Shown here: in pieces, positions 24,892 through 36,060 of the stretch
Position numbering within the stretch: position 1 is the first letter of the stretch
How the letters are laid out: each line of letters begins with the position of its first letter
Assembly: GCF_900128445.1 (NCBI RefSeq)
Contig: NZ_LT671417.1
Span: 1,350,769-1,414,768 of the forward strand
Direction of reading: 5' to 3'
DNA: 64,000 bases
Source of the DNA: Thermophilibacter provencensis
GTDB lineage: Bacteria > Actinomycetota > Coriobacteriia > Coriobacteriales > Atopobiaceae
The notes under the pieces: model-generated
Seen by the model: only the letters and a program-made list of their open reading frames with translations
The model's database searches: none
Told to the model about the DNA's origin: nothing
Program-made: the position numbers and the translations under genes

Positions 24892-25776
24892 TCACGTCTC
24901 CCGGAGGCTCTCCAGGAACAGGCGCACCGCGCGCGAGGGAGTGGCGGTGCGCTTCCACACCACGTCGATGATCGAGACCGCGGGCGGGTAGAGCAGGCGG
25001 AAGGAGAGGCCGCTGCCCGGCCCGGCCGGCGTGAGCCCCTCGAGGGTGAGCATGCGGCCCACGCCCTCCTGTACGAGCAGCGCGGCGTTGAAGGAGAGGT
25101 TGTAGGTCGCCGCGACCTCGACGTCGTCCCCCTCGTCTCCGAACCAGGCGGCGAGCGGCCCCGCGAGGCGCTCTCCGGTCCACGAGCGCTCGGGCATGAC
25201 GAGCGGCCCCGCGGCGAGGTCGGCGGGCGAGATCACCTCGCGCGCGGCGAGCGGGTCGTCCTCGCGCACGACGACGCCCCATGCGTCGCTGAGCGGCAGC
25301 CTCAGGTGGGAATAGCGCTCGTCCTCGGGGTAGGACATGAGTACCGCGAGGTCATCGAGCCCGTGCTCCAGGCGCTCGACGAGGTCGGTCGCCACCGCGC
25401 TGTGCAGGTGGAAGCGGACGTCGGGATAGCGCTCGCGGAAGGCCCGCACGCGCTGGGCGATGAGACGCATGCTCGCGCTCTCGCCGGCGCCGATGTGGAT
25501 GTCGCCCGCCACGATGTCGTCGTCATGCGAGAAGTCCGCCGAGGTCTGGTCTGCCAGCCCCACGATCTCCTGGGCGCGGCGACGCAGGTAGAGGCCCTTC
25601 TCGGTTGGACGCACGCTGCGGCTGCGGCGCTCGAGCAGCTCGCATCCGAGCTCGCGCTCGAGGCCGGCGATCTGGCGCGAGAGCGCCGGCTGCGTGACGT
25701 GCAGCTCCTCGGCGGCGCGCGACATGGTCCCGCACTCGCAGACGGCGAGGTAGTAGCGAAGCGCCCTGAGCTCCAT
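24892..25776 (-). CDS. LysR family transcriptional regulator
   Basis: This 294-residue protein has the canonical LysR helix-turn-helix at residues 1-60 (MELRALRYYLAVCECGTMSR, AAEELHVTQPALSRQIAGLE). A periplasmic-binding-like effector domain follows, with GDIHIGAGES and LSFNAALLVQEGVGRMLTLE. It is divergent from the cyclophilin-like/aldo-keto reductase/CMD/cupin genes and convergent with the broken flavodoxin gene. It probably activates the redox genes on its right in response to an oxidised or electrophilic effector. Inference from context. Confidence 0.92.
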   Translation of the reverse strand: MELRALRYYLAVCECGTMSRAAEELHVTQPALSRQIAGLERELGCELLERRSRSVRPTEKGLYLRRRAQEIVGLADQTSADFSHDDDIVAGDIHIGAGESASMRLIAQRVRAFRERYPDVRFHLHSAVATDLVERLEHGLDDLAVLMSYPEDERYSHLRLPLSDAWGVVVREDDPLAAREVISPADLAAGPLVMPERSWTGERLAGPLAAWFGDEGDDVEVAATYNLSFNAALLVQEGVGRMLTLEGLTPAGPGSGLSFRLLYPPAVSIIDVVWKRTATPSRAVRLFLESLRET

Positions 25777-25905
25777 GGCTTCCCCCAGACGGGTTGTGTC
25801 ATATAAGCAAAATGCATATCTCGATATAGATTATAAGCAATTGTATTCTCTCTCGCCCGGGTCCACACTGGAGACGTACGAAGTGGGGCGGCGAGGGGAG
25901 GTGCC
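25777..25905. promoter_or_regulatory. LysR/redox cluster divergent promoter
   Basis: A 129-base gap whose left half is AT-rich (ATATAAGCAAAATGCATATC, then TCGATATAGATTATAAGCAA). ATATC-TCG-ATATAGAT is a partial dyad of the T-N11-A kind bound by LysR regulators, and TATAAGCAA occurs twice (25801-25809, 25835-25843 approximately). These are candidate activator sites. Confidence 0.45.
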
Positions 25906-26283
25906 GTGGGAAGGCGGATTGCCGTGCGCCTGGGCGACGTCACCGTGCACGCCACGCTCAACGAAACCCCCGCCGCCCGCGCGCTCGCCGAGCGGCTCCC
26001 GCTGGCCCTGCGCATGTGCGCCTCGACCGTGGGGTGCTGCGGCGCGCTGCCCTTCTCGCTGCCCGCCGACCCCGCGCTCGTGCACCGGGGCTGGACGGAC
26101 GGGGACCTCAACTACAACCCGTCCGGCGGCTGGCTCGCCATCTTCTTCGACGACGAGAGGAACTCCATGCGCTACGGAGACCAGCTCACCATCGGACGCG
26201 TCGATGGTCCGCTCGAGGTGCTGCGCGCGCTCGACGGGCGGCTCGACGCCCTTCTCTCCCTAGAGGCGGGGCAAACGGACTAG
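25906..26283 (+). CDS. Cyclophilin-like domain protein, cytosolic
   Basis: A GTG start at 25906 after GGGGAGGTGCC gives 125 residues without a signal peptide. The pattern (RLGDVTVHATLNETPAARAL, AERLPLALRMCAS, then DLNYNPSGGWLAIFFDDE and RYGDQLTIGRVDGPLEVL) is that of the cyclophilin-like fold also seen in the lipoprotein at 23987. It differs in carrying a CGALPF segment in place of the FYPPE loop. It is followed by the aldo/keto reductase after 9 bases and is the first gene of the LysR-divergent operon. Activity unknown. Confidence 0.75.
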   Translation: MGRRIAVRLGDVTVHATLNETPAARALAERLPLALRMCASTVGCCGALPFSLPADPALVHRGWTDGDLNYNPSGGWLAIFFDDERNSMRYGDQLTIGRVDGPLEVLRALDGRLDALLSLEAGQTD

Positions 26284-26292
26284 GAGGTTTCT

Positions 26293-27309
26293 ATGAAATA
26301 CGCGAAACTCGGACACTCCGGCATCGAGGTATCCAGGGTCTGCCTGGGCGGCATGAGCTTTGGGGCCCCGTCCGCCGACTTCCACCAGTGGACCGTCGGC
26401 CCCGACGAGACCCGCGCGGTGATCGGCCGCGCGCTCGAGCTGGGCGTCAACTTCATCGACACGGCCAACTGCTACGCCCACGGAACGAGCGAGGAGTACA
26501 TCGGCGCGGCCCTGCGCGAGCTGGGCGTGGCGCGCGAGAGGGTCGTGCTTGCGAGCAAGGTCTTCTTCAACGAGGGCGGGCTCTCGCGCGAGGCCATCGA
26601 GCGCGAGATCGACGGGACGCTCAGGCGTCTGGGCACCGACTACCTCGACCTCTATATCATCCACCGCTTCGACTACGCCACGCCCATGGAGGAGACCATG
26701 GAGGCCCTCGACGGCCTCGTGCGCGCGGGCAAGGTTCGTGCGCTCGGCGCGAGCGCGATGTACGCCTACCAGTTCCACAACCTGCAGCTCGTTGCCGAGA
26801 GGAACGGCTGGACGCGCTTCACGAGCATGCAGAACCACTACAACCTGCTCTACCGAGAGGACGAGCGCGAGCTGATTCCGGTGTGCCGCCAGTACGACGT
26901 GGCGCTCACGCCCTACAGCCCCATGGCGTCCGGGCACCTGTGCCGTCCCACCTGGGACTCCTCGAGCATGCGCAGCACCACCGACGCGACCATGCGCAAC
27001 AAGTACGACGCGGCTGAGGCGCAGGACATGCCGATCGTCTCTCGCGTGGCCGAGGTCTCCGAGCGCCGCGGCGTCCCCATGGCGAGCGTGGCGCTGGCGT
27101 GGCACTGGGCGCGCGGGGTGACCGCGCCGATCGTGGGCTGCTCGCGCCCGGAGCGCGTGGATGACGCCGTCGCCGCGCTCGATGTGGGGCTCACGGACGA
27201 GGAGGTCTCCTATCTCGAGGAGCCCTACACCGCCCACGAGCTCGTGGGGCCGGCGGCGCGCCCCGGCGAGCGGCCGCTCGCCGGCACGACGAACCCCAAC
27301 GCAAAGTAG
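26293..27309 (+). CDS. Aldo/keto reductase
   Basis: This 338-residue NADPH-dependent oxidoreductase keeps the catalytic tetrad: Asp in FIDTANCYAHG, Tyr in the same segment, Lys in VVLASKVFF and His in LYIIHRFDY. MKYAKLGHSGIEVSRVCLGG and the terminal APIVGCSRPERVDDAVAALD are typical of the YdhF/YajO-like group. It sits between the cyclophilin-like gene and the CMD/cupin pair. The block looks like a cluster for detoxifying or converting a quinone, aldehyde or aromatic lactone. The ribosome site is AGGAGG. Confidence 0.92.
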   Translation: MKYAKLGHSGIEVSRVCLGGMSFGAPSADFHQWTVGPDETRAVIGRALELGVNFIDTANCYAHGTSEEYIGAALRELGVARERVVLASKVFFNEGGLSREAIEREIDGTLRRLGTDYLDLYIIHRFDYATPMEETMEALDGLVRAGKVRALGASAMYAYQFHNLQLVAERNGWTRFTSMQNHYNLLYREDERELIPVCRQYDVALTPYSPMASGHLCRPTWDSSSMRSTTDATMRNKYDAAEAQDMPIVSRVAEVSERRGVPMASVALAWHWARGVTAPIVGCSRPERVDDAVAALDVGLTDEEVSYLEEPYTAHELVGPAARPGERPLAGTTNPNAK

Positions 27310-27317
27310 ACGCTCCC

Positions 27318-27347
27318 GCGCCCGGCGCCAGGTCCGGCGCCGGGCGC
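27318..27347 (+). terminator. Intra-operon hairpin between aldo/keto reductase and CMD gene
   Basis: GCGCCCGGCGCC (27318-27329) pairs perfectly with GGCGCCGGGCGC (27336-27347) over a 6-base loop. No T-run follows, so this more likely limits decay or read-through than fully terminates. Confidence 0.5.
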
Positions 27348-27370
27348 ACGGGCGGGAAAGGAGAAGAGGC

Positions 27371-28099
27371 ATGGCAGACTATCAGGGCGTCGCGGGACTC
27401 GGGCGGACCGACCCCGAGTTCGCCGAGCGATTCGCGTACTTTGCGGGCGAGGAGGTGCCCGGCGAGGGCGCGGCGGAGCTGCCGCCCCGCGAGCGCTACC
27501 TCGTGGTGCTCGCCGCGCTTCTCGGCTGCCAGGGGCTGGACGAGTTTCGCCTCATGGCAGCCGAGGCGCTCGATGCGGGCGTCACGCCGGTCGAGCTCAA
27601 GGAGGTCGTCTACCAGGCATGCGCCTATCTGGGCATCGGGAGGGTGCGGCCGTTCATCGACGCCGCGAACGAGCTTCTCGCCGCGCGCGGCGTGGAGCTC
27701 CCGCTTGCGCCCCAGGCGACCACCACGCTCGAGACCCGCTGCGCCGCCGGCAACCAGAAGCAGGTTGACTACTTCGGAGAGGGCATGCGCGAGAGCTGGG
27801 AGAGCGGTCCCGCGGAGCGCGCGCACGTCAACCGCTGGCTCGCCGAGAACTGCTTCGGCGACTACTACACGCGCGGCGGCCTCTCCGACCTTGACCGCGA
27901 GATGGTCACGTTCTGCTACATCGCGGCACAGGGCGGCTGCGAGCCGCAGGCGACGGCCCACGCGGGCGGCAACATGAACCTCGGGCGCACCAAGGACTTC
28001 CTGTACCGCGTGGTGTCGCAGATGCTGCCCTACATCGGCTACCCGCGCAGCCTGAACGCGCTTTCCTGCATCGACAGCGCGGCGGCTGCGCGCGCATAG
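27371..28099 (+). CDS. Carboxymuconolactone decarboxylase (CMD) family protein, two-domain
   Basis: The ATG at 27371 (AAAGGAGAAGAGGC upstream) gives 242 residues with two AhpD/CMD-like repeats. The first is VLAALLGCQGLDEFRLMAAE with ELKEVVYQACAYLGIGRVRP. The second is DREMVTFCYIAAQGGCEPQA, HAGGNMNLG and FLYRVVSQMLPYIGYPRSLN. The canonical CxxC of AhpD is absent, so a peroxidase role is unlikely. CMD proteins in this setting accompany cupins and aldo/keto reductases. Real substrate unknown. Translation continues into the cupin gene 27 bases later. Confidence 0.87.
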   Translation: MADYQGVAGLGRTDPEFAERFAYFAGEEVPGEGAAELPPRERYLVVLAALLGCQGLDEFRLMAAEALDAGVTPVELKEVVYQACAYLGIGRVRPFIDAANELLAARGVELPLAPQATTTLETRCAAGNQKQVDYFGEGMRESWESGPAERAHVNRWLAENCFGDYYTRGGLSDLDREMVTFCYIAAQGGCEPQATAHAGGNMNLGRTKDFLYRVVSQMLPYIGYPRSLNALSCIDSAAAARA

Positions 28100-28126
28100 C
28101 GACCCATCGGCCAAAGGAGAAGAGCC

Positions 28127-28549
28127 ATGGCAGAAAACGACGACTTCACCCCCATGTTCGGCAAGGGCGCTCCCAACGAGGCCTTCGCCCAGTACTTCAT
28201 CGGCAACTCCTTCCTCAACCCGCTCACGAGCGCCGCGGAGTGCGGCGTGGGCCTCGCCAACGTGACCTTCGAGCCGGGCTGCCGGAACAACTGGCACGTC
28301 CACCACGCCACCAAGGGCGGAGGGCAGATCCTCATCGTGACCGACGGGCGCGGCTGGTACCAGGAGTGGGGCAAGGAGCCGCGGATGCTCACCCCCGGCG
28401 ACGTGGTGGTGATTCCCGCCGGCGTGAAGCACTGGCACGGCGCCGCCGCCGACAGCTGGTTCAGCCACATCGCCTTCGAGGCACCGGGCGAGGGATGCTC
28501 CAACGAGTGGCTCGAGCCCGTGGACGACGCCTCCTACCCGCAGGCGTAG
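28127..28549 (+). CDS. Cupin domain protein
   Basis: A 140-residue single-cupin protein. Metal ligands are visible as His-x-His in NNWHVHHATKGGGQILIV, the Glu/Gln that follows, and His in PAGVKHWHGAA; GDVVVIPAG marks motif 2. It closely resembles cupins paired with CMD-family proteins in Firmicutes and Actinobacteria, possibly acting as a metal-dependent isomerase or dioxygenase-like enzyme. It ends the LysR-linked operon. GGAGAAGAGCC provides the ribosome site. Confidence 0.9.
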   Translation: MAENDDFTPMFGKGAPNEAFAQYFIGNSFLNPLTSAAECGVGLANVTFEPGCRNNWHVHHATKGGGQILIVTDGRGWYQEWGKEPRMLTPGDVVVIPAGVKHWHGAAADSWFSHIAFEAPGEGCSNEWLEPVDDASYPQA

Positions 28550-28583
28550 CCGGTTTTTGAGGCATTCCGAAGGGCGTCTTCAT

Positions 28584-28704
28584 TTGTGGTGTACTTTGTG
28601 AGGGGTCTCCGAAGTACACCACAATTATTTTGAAGACAAATCCGCAGCTAGATTGATTGATGCGTTTGTAGTGTACTTCACCTTCCCATTGCGAAATACA
28701 CTAC
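28584..28704. repeat. Two related hairpins in tandem
   Basis: The first hairpin pairs TTGTGGTGTACTT (28584-28596) with AAGTACACCACAA (28612-28624), 13 bp and a 15-base loop. The second, 44 bases on, pairs GTAGTGTACTTC (28668-28679) with GAAATACACTAC (28693-28704), one mismatch. The two left arms share TTTGTRGTGTACTT, so these look like diverged copies of one element in an AT-richer stretch after the cupin operon. Confidence 0.75.
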
Positions 28705-29315
28705 GAATGTGGGATGCCGCGGCGAGGTGGGTTGAGGGGGCGCTGGGGGGCGCTGCCCACTCCTCGGGATGCCTTCACGTGCCTTGCTAGGCCCCTTCGC
28801 TACGTGCTCCGGCGCCGCCTTGCCGGTGAGATGAGGCGCCGCTTTGCTTTCGAGGCCTTCAGCGCTCGCGTCATGCCTACACCAGCCCCCTCCGGGACGC
28901 GCTCGTCATGGGGGCGTTCCGCCCCGGGCGTCGATCCCGGCCTGCCGACGCCTCCCGGCGCTCCGAGCTCGACGCCCTCCGGTACGGCGGTGCCCACGCA
29001 GAGCGCGAGGGGTCACCTTCTTGTTCCCATGCTCGACGATGAGTCCTTCCCCCATACCTGTCCTCCATGGGCGGGCAGAGGTGCCAGCCATTCCGGAATC
29101 AACTTAGAAAAATACCTTTGACCAGCATATTGTTCGCCTATACCCCCTCCTCATAATACTGTGTAGCAACAGTGAAAATAAGACCCCCCAGAGCAAAATT
29201 AAGCAACTAATAAGGAGAAGTTGCTCAACTAATATCGACTGAGTTCTGGTATAAGCCGACGGCTCCGTCGGGCCCATGCCGGAGTACTCGCGTAGCTAGG
29301 AGAAGGGACCTGGGG
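28705..29315. other. Long non-coding interval upstream of the surface-protein genes
   Basis: The left part (to about 29100) is GC-rich with short open frames on both strands, none resembling a known protein, and could be eroded coding DNA. The right part is AT-rich promoter DNA. TTGACC (29119-29124) with CTATAC 15-16 bases on is one candidate. AGCAACT (29202-29208) and AGTTGCT (29219-29225) form a 7-bp dyad about 90 bases before the first surface protein. Confidence 0.4.
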
Positions 29316-30647
29316 ATGGATTTCAAGAGCAAGGGGAGGCTCGCCGCGACCGCTGGCCTCACTGCCGTGCTCGCGCTGAGCCCGATTGCGATGCCCGTCG
29401 TGACGGCGCTGGCCGAGGGCACTGACGATGTCGAGGCTTCTGCTCGAATTGCCAACGAGCTGACAGTTACGGTGAACTTCTACTCTTCTTCGGATGCGAC
29501 CAAGCTCGTCTTCACCTACACATACAAATATCAAAACAACTGGTTCGGCGGCTCCCAGCCCGATAACAGGCCGAAGCTCCAGGATGCCCTCGACGCGCTC
29601 TATGAGGAGCATCCGGAGTATGAGGACGTGGAGGCTTGGCAGCTCAACAACACCTATGATCTCAGCTCCCTGTGGGATGACCCCAACCAGCTCCTTGGTG
29701 ACAAGGCTAGCTTTGGCGCGGGGGACAGGGTGTACAACGTCCATCCTTACGAGGAGCAGAAGATCTCTTACACCGTCGTGGACGAGGACGACCCCTCGAT
29801 CGTGTACGGGACGGTCGACACTGTCGTGGGCGCCAACATGTTCGAGGCAATGGAGGACCTTGCCGATCCCACGAAGACGGACTACCGCTTTGACTACTAC
29901 TCATGGGGCGACTATCCCGACAATGCGTTCGGCAGCACGACCTACGCCTCGCCGACCCAGACGACGATTCTCGCTCACTTCACCTTCCTGAAGGACGTCG
30001 CCACGGTTACCTTTGACTACAACGCTCCGGAGCTTACGAATGATAGTAGGGAGGTAAAGGTCGGGGATGTCGTTAAGAAGCCCGAGGACCCGACGCGCGA
30101 CGGTTACACCTTCGAGGGCTGGTACAGCGACGCGGCCTGCACCGCACCCTACGACTTTGAGACCCCCATCTCCGGACACAGGACGATCTACGCCAAGTGG
30201 GCTCAGAACGAGGCGCCGATCGACCCCGAGGACCCCATCGACAAGACCCACAAGGTAACCTTCGACGACTGCATCGAGATCACCGAGAACGCCGTCGTCG
30301 AGGTTGAGGACGGCGCTGCCGTCGCTAGGCCGAACGACCCCGTCTGCGAGGGATGGACGTTCCTCGGTTGGTACTCCGACGTGGCCCTCACGCAGGCCTG
30401 GGACTTCTCCGCGCCCGTGACCGATGACATGACGCTCTGGGCCAAGTGGACCAAGAACGGCGCTGGCGACCCGGGTGTCATCGGAGGCAACGATTCCACG
30501 TCGGCCGCACCCGATGCCGCGGGCGAGAAGCACGGCAATGACGAGGCGCTTCCCCAGACCGGTGACGCGACCGTTGCCGCCTCCGGAATCGCCGGAGTCG
30601 GTGCCGCCGTCGCAGGCCTCGGCGTGATGGTCAGGCGTCGCCGCTAG
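29316..30647 (+). CDS. LPQTG-anchored surface protein with InlB-type repeats
   Basis: This 443-residue secreted protein starts with a Sec signal (LAATAGLTAVLALSPIAMPV, cleavage after about residue 37 at ALAEG). The first 240 residues show no known domain. Two Listeria-Bacteroides (InlB B) repeats follow, with GYTFEGWYSDAACTAPYDFE and GWTFLGWYSDVALTQAWDFS, each ending in TIYAKW or TLWAKW. The C-terminus is a sortase signal: LPQTGD, hydrophobic helix, RRRR. It should be covalently wall-linked and act in adhesion or matrix contact. The next gene is a paralogue with the same tail. Confidence 0.9.
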   Translation: MDFKSKGRLAATAGLTAVLALSPIAMPVVTALAEGTDDVEASARIANELTVTVNFYSSSDATKLVFTYTYKYQNNWFGGSQPDNRPKLQDALDALYEEHPEYEDVEAWQLNNTYDLSSLWDDPNQLLGDKASFGAGDRVYNVHPYEEQKISYTVVDEDDPSIVYGTVDTVVGANMFEAMEDLADPTKTDYRFDYYSWGDYPDNAFGSTTYASPTQTTILAHFTFLKDVATVTFDYNAPELTNDSREVKVGDVVKKPEDPTRDGYTFEGWYSDAACTAPYDFETPISGHRTIYAKWAQNEAPIDPEDPIDKTHKVTFDDCIEITENAVVEVEDGAAVARPNDPVCEGWTFLGWYSDVALTQAWDFSAPVTDDMTLWAKWTKNGAGDPGVIGGNDSTSAAPDAAGEKHGNDEALPQTGDATVAASGIAGVGAAVAGLGVMVRRRR

Positions 30648-30733
30648 GTTAACCCGCGCGGGGCGCGCCGTCTGCGCGCCGGGTGCCCCGCGCCACTTCC
30701 GTGCACGCGTATCGAAGAAGGGAACGAGCAAGT

Positions 30734-34095
<3,362 letters not shown>

Positions 34096-34101
34096 CGGCG
34101 C

Positions 34102-34153
34102 CCCGTGCCACGGGGACGGAGGTATTGTCACCGCTCCGTCCCCGTGGCACGGG
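34102..34153. repeat. REP of the RAYT-linked type, after ligA
   Basis: Left arm 34102-34121 and right arm 34134-34153 pair perfectly over 20 bp (CCCGTGCCACGGGGACGGAG and complement). The loop GTATTGTCACC-like sequence matches the loops of the two REPs flanking the transposase at 35049-35831, including GGGGACGGAG, TTGTCACCGC and CTCCGTCCCC. Confidence 0.85.
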
Positions 34154-34218
34154 CGGGCCGCCAGGGACGGGGCGTCCGCAGCCCCTCCGGCTCCTGCGTC
34201 CCTGCGAGGAGGTGTTCG

Positions 34219-35406
34219 ATGAACGTTCTCACGCGCATCAGGATGGGGGAGGGCCTCTCGGACGGCGAGCGCGCCCTCGCCCAGGCTCTTCTCGCCGACC
34301 CGGAGCGCGCCCTAGGGGAGAGCGCCAAGCAGCTCGTCCGCCGGGCTCACGTCTCGCAGGCGACGGTCTATCGCCTCTGCGAGAAGCTCGGGTGCTCGGG
34401 GCTCTCGGACCTTCGGGTCCGGATCGCGTCAGCGCTCCCGGCCTTCCGAGGGGAGAGCGCGGGCGTCGACGTTAACTTTCCCGTCCGCGCGGGGCAGGGC
34501 GGCCGCGAGGTGATGGGTGCCATCGAGCGCGACCTCGCCCAGACGCTTGCGGCGACGGCGAACGTGCTCGACCCCTGCGAGCTCGACCGCGCGGCGGCGC
34601 TCGTGCTGTCCGCGGGCCGCGTCTTCGTGCTCGCCACGGCGGGCAACGTGGCGTTTGCCCAGAACTTTCGCTTCCAGATGGCCGAGATAGGCCGCGTGGT
34701 CGTCGTCCCTGTGGACGAGTACGAGCAGCGTCTCGTCGCGTCGTCGGCGGGCGAGGGGGACGTGGTGATCCTGGTCTCGTTCGGCGGCCGCGGGTTCGTG
34801 GCCCCGTCGGCCGCCGAGCTGCTCTCGCGGCGCGGCGTGCCGGTGGTGCTCGTTGCATCTGCGGGGGCCACCCCTCTCGACCACCTTGCGGAGGTCAAGC
34901 TGGCGCTCTCTCCCCAGGAGGACCACGTGCGCAAGGTCTCCCCGTTCGCCACGGGGGCGTCCCTGCTCTACGTGCTCGACGCGCTCTTCGCACGCGTCTT
35001 CGTCGAGGACTTCGACGGCAACCTCGTGACACGGGGACGGAGGAGTTGTCACCGCTCCGTCCCCGCGGCACGCGCGCGCACCCGCGAGACGATTCCGCGG
35101 GACACCCCGGTGATGCGCTCGATCTGCCGCACGGAAATGCGGCAGGACAGCAGCTTCCTCAGCGCCTCGTCGCGCCTTGGCCTGGGCAGCGACACGACCT
35201 CCCTCGGGTGCATGCCGCCCAGCAGCGATCGCGCGAGGAGCGTTGCCTCCTCGTCCCTGAGCGGCCGTCGGTCGTCGTCGACGTCGATGCACCGCTCGCC
35301 CGTCCCCGCCTCGCCGTGGAGCTGCTCGAACGCGTCGACGCCCCCGAGAAGGGAGAGCACCGTCTCGCAGCTCGTCAGGCCAACCGGCTCCGAGAGCCCC
35401 AGGTAG
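34219..35406 (+). CDS. RpiR-type regulator with SIS domain, C-terminus replaced by read-through of inserted DNA
   Basis: From ATG 34219 (GAGGAGGTG upstream), residues 1-75 form the RpiR helix-turn-helix (LGESAKQLVRRAHVSQATVY). Residues 110-260 form a SIS sugar-phosphate-binding domain (RVFVLATAGNVAFAQNFRFQ; DVVILVSFGGRG). Native sequence stops at about residue 270 (FVEDFDGNLV), where a REP begins at 35026. The frame then passes through the REP and antisense through the transposase, adding about 125 foreign residues before TGA at 35406. RpiR proteins are about 280 residues, so only the last 10-15 were lost; activity may survive. The sugar phosphate sensed is unknown. Confidence 0.8.
   Translation: MNVLTRIRMGEGLSDGERALAQALLADPERALGESAKQLVRRAHVSQATVYRLCEKLGCSGLSDLRVRIASALPAFRGESAGVDVNFPVRAGQGGREVMGAIERDLAQTLAATANVLDPCELDRAAALVLSAGRVFVLATAGNVAFAQNFRFQMAEIGRVVVVPVDEYEQRLVASSAGEGDVVILVSFGGRGFVAPSAAELLSRRGVPVVLVASAGATPLDHLAEVKLALSPQEDHVRKVSPFATGASLLYVLDALFARVFVEDFDGNLVTRGRRSCHRSVPAARARTRETIPRDTPVMRSICRTEMRQDSSFLSASSRLGLGSDTTSLGCMPPSSDRARSVASSSLSGRRSSSTSMHRSPVPASPWSCSNASTPPRRESTVSQLVRPTGSESPR
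35026..35071. repeat. REP at the 3' side of the transposase
   Basis: Arms 35026-35042 and 35055-35071 pair over 17 positions with two mismatches, around the loop GAGTTGTCACCG. The transposase stop codon (35051-35049) is inside this loop, and the native RpiR frame ends at its left edge. Confidence 0.85.
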
Positions 35407-35831
35407 GCCCGATAGCTGCTCCAGCGATAGTCGCACGTTCTGCTCAGCCCGCCTGCAACAGGGTTGCGGTGGATGTAGCGCACGACCGTGAGCAGGTAGG
35501 CGTCCGTCTCAACGGGCTCGCTCCTGAACCTGCCCTGGAACAGGTGGCCCGTGCGGTCGTGACGCCTGTTGAAGTAGAGCGCGTAGTCGGAGCCGACGGA
35601 GCGCATGGTCGCGGAGAGCTCGTTGAGGGGCATCCTCAGGAGGAGGTGCACGTGGTTGTTCATGAGGCACCAGGCGAGGGTCTCCCCGTCTCGCGATGCG
35701 AGCTCGTCGCGCAGCGCCGAGAGGAAGTACGTTCGGTCGGCGTCGTCCTCGAAGATGTCCTGCCTGCCGACCCCGCGACAGACGACGTGGTAGATCTCTG
35801 ACTCTGCCTGCTTCCTCGGCGTGCGCGCCAT
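35049..35831 (-). CDS. REP-associated tyrosine transposase (Y1_Tnp domain, IS200-like)
   Basis: This 260-residue Y1 transposase-family protein has the HUH metal motif in WCLMNNHVHLLLRMPL and the catalytic Tyr in the helix DAYLLTVVRYIHRNPVAGGL. The RAYT signature DRTGHLFQGRFRSEPVETDA and DYRWSSYRAYLG are also present. Residues beyond about 190 carry a helix-turn-helix-like C-terminal domain (IRQIERITGVSRGIVSRVRA with V). These enzymes nick and join single-stranded DNA at REP hairpins. It starts 78 bases inside the right REP; the last codons and stop come from the left REP. The start ATG has GAGGAGGGCCC upstream. Confidence 0.92.
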   Translation of the reverse strand: MARTPRKQAESEIYHVVCRGVGRQDIFEDDADRTYFLSALRDELASRDGETLAWCLMNNHVHLLLRMPLNELSATMRSVGSDYALYFNRRHDRTGHLFQGRFRSEPVETDAYLLTVVRYIHRNPVAGGLSRTCDYRWSSYRAYLGLSEPVGLTSCETVLSLLGGVDAFEQLHGEAGTGERCIDVDDDRRPLRDEEATLLARSLLGGMHPREVVSLPRPRRDEALRKLLSCRISVRQIERITGVSRGIVSRVRARAAGTER

Positions 35832-35908
35832 GGGCCCTCCTCAGAATATGAAGTATGCGGTGTGTAGCTTGTTCCCAGCCAGGGGGCGCCGCAATCCGAG
35901 GGCCGCGC

Positions 35909-35946
35909 CAGGGGGACGGAGCGGTGACAACTCCTCCGTCCCCCTG
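35909..35946. repeat. REP at the 5' side of the transposase
   Basis: CAGGGGGACGGAG (35909-35921) and CTCCGTCCCCCTG (35934-35946) form a perfect 13-bp stem around the loop CGGTGACAACTC-like sequence. It has the same core as the 35026 copy but in the opposite orientation. Confidence 0.88.
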
Positions 35947-36060
35947 ACACGCCCCTCCCGTCGAGAGGGGCAGGGGATGCCCCCGGGCGAGAAAAACCTC
36001 CAAAGTGGGTGCGCTCGCCTCCCCCTGCTGGTATCCTCGCCCAATGGGAAAGGAGACCGC

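Larger units (their letters stand above)
35026..35946 (-). mobile_element. RAYT transposase gene flanked by inverted REP elements
   Basis: A unit of about 920 bases consisting of a left REP (35026-35071), the transposase gene and a right REP (35909-35946). The REP cores are exact reverse complements of one another over 32 bases. The unit interrupts the 3' end of the RpiR gene. This is the layout of REP-associated tyrosine transposases (RAYTs), single-copy domesticated IS200/IS605 relatives. Confidence 0.8.

Noticed and set aside
28714-29121. 135-codon plus-strand frame and several minus-strand frames in the gap before the surface proteins
   Set aside because: Low-complexity Pro/Arg composition, no ribosome site, no family pattern; may be eroded DNA.
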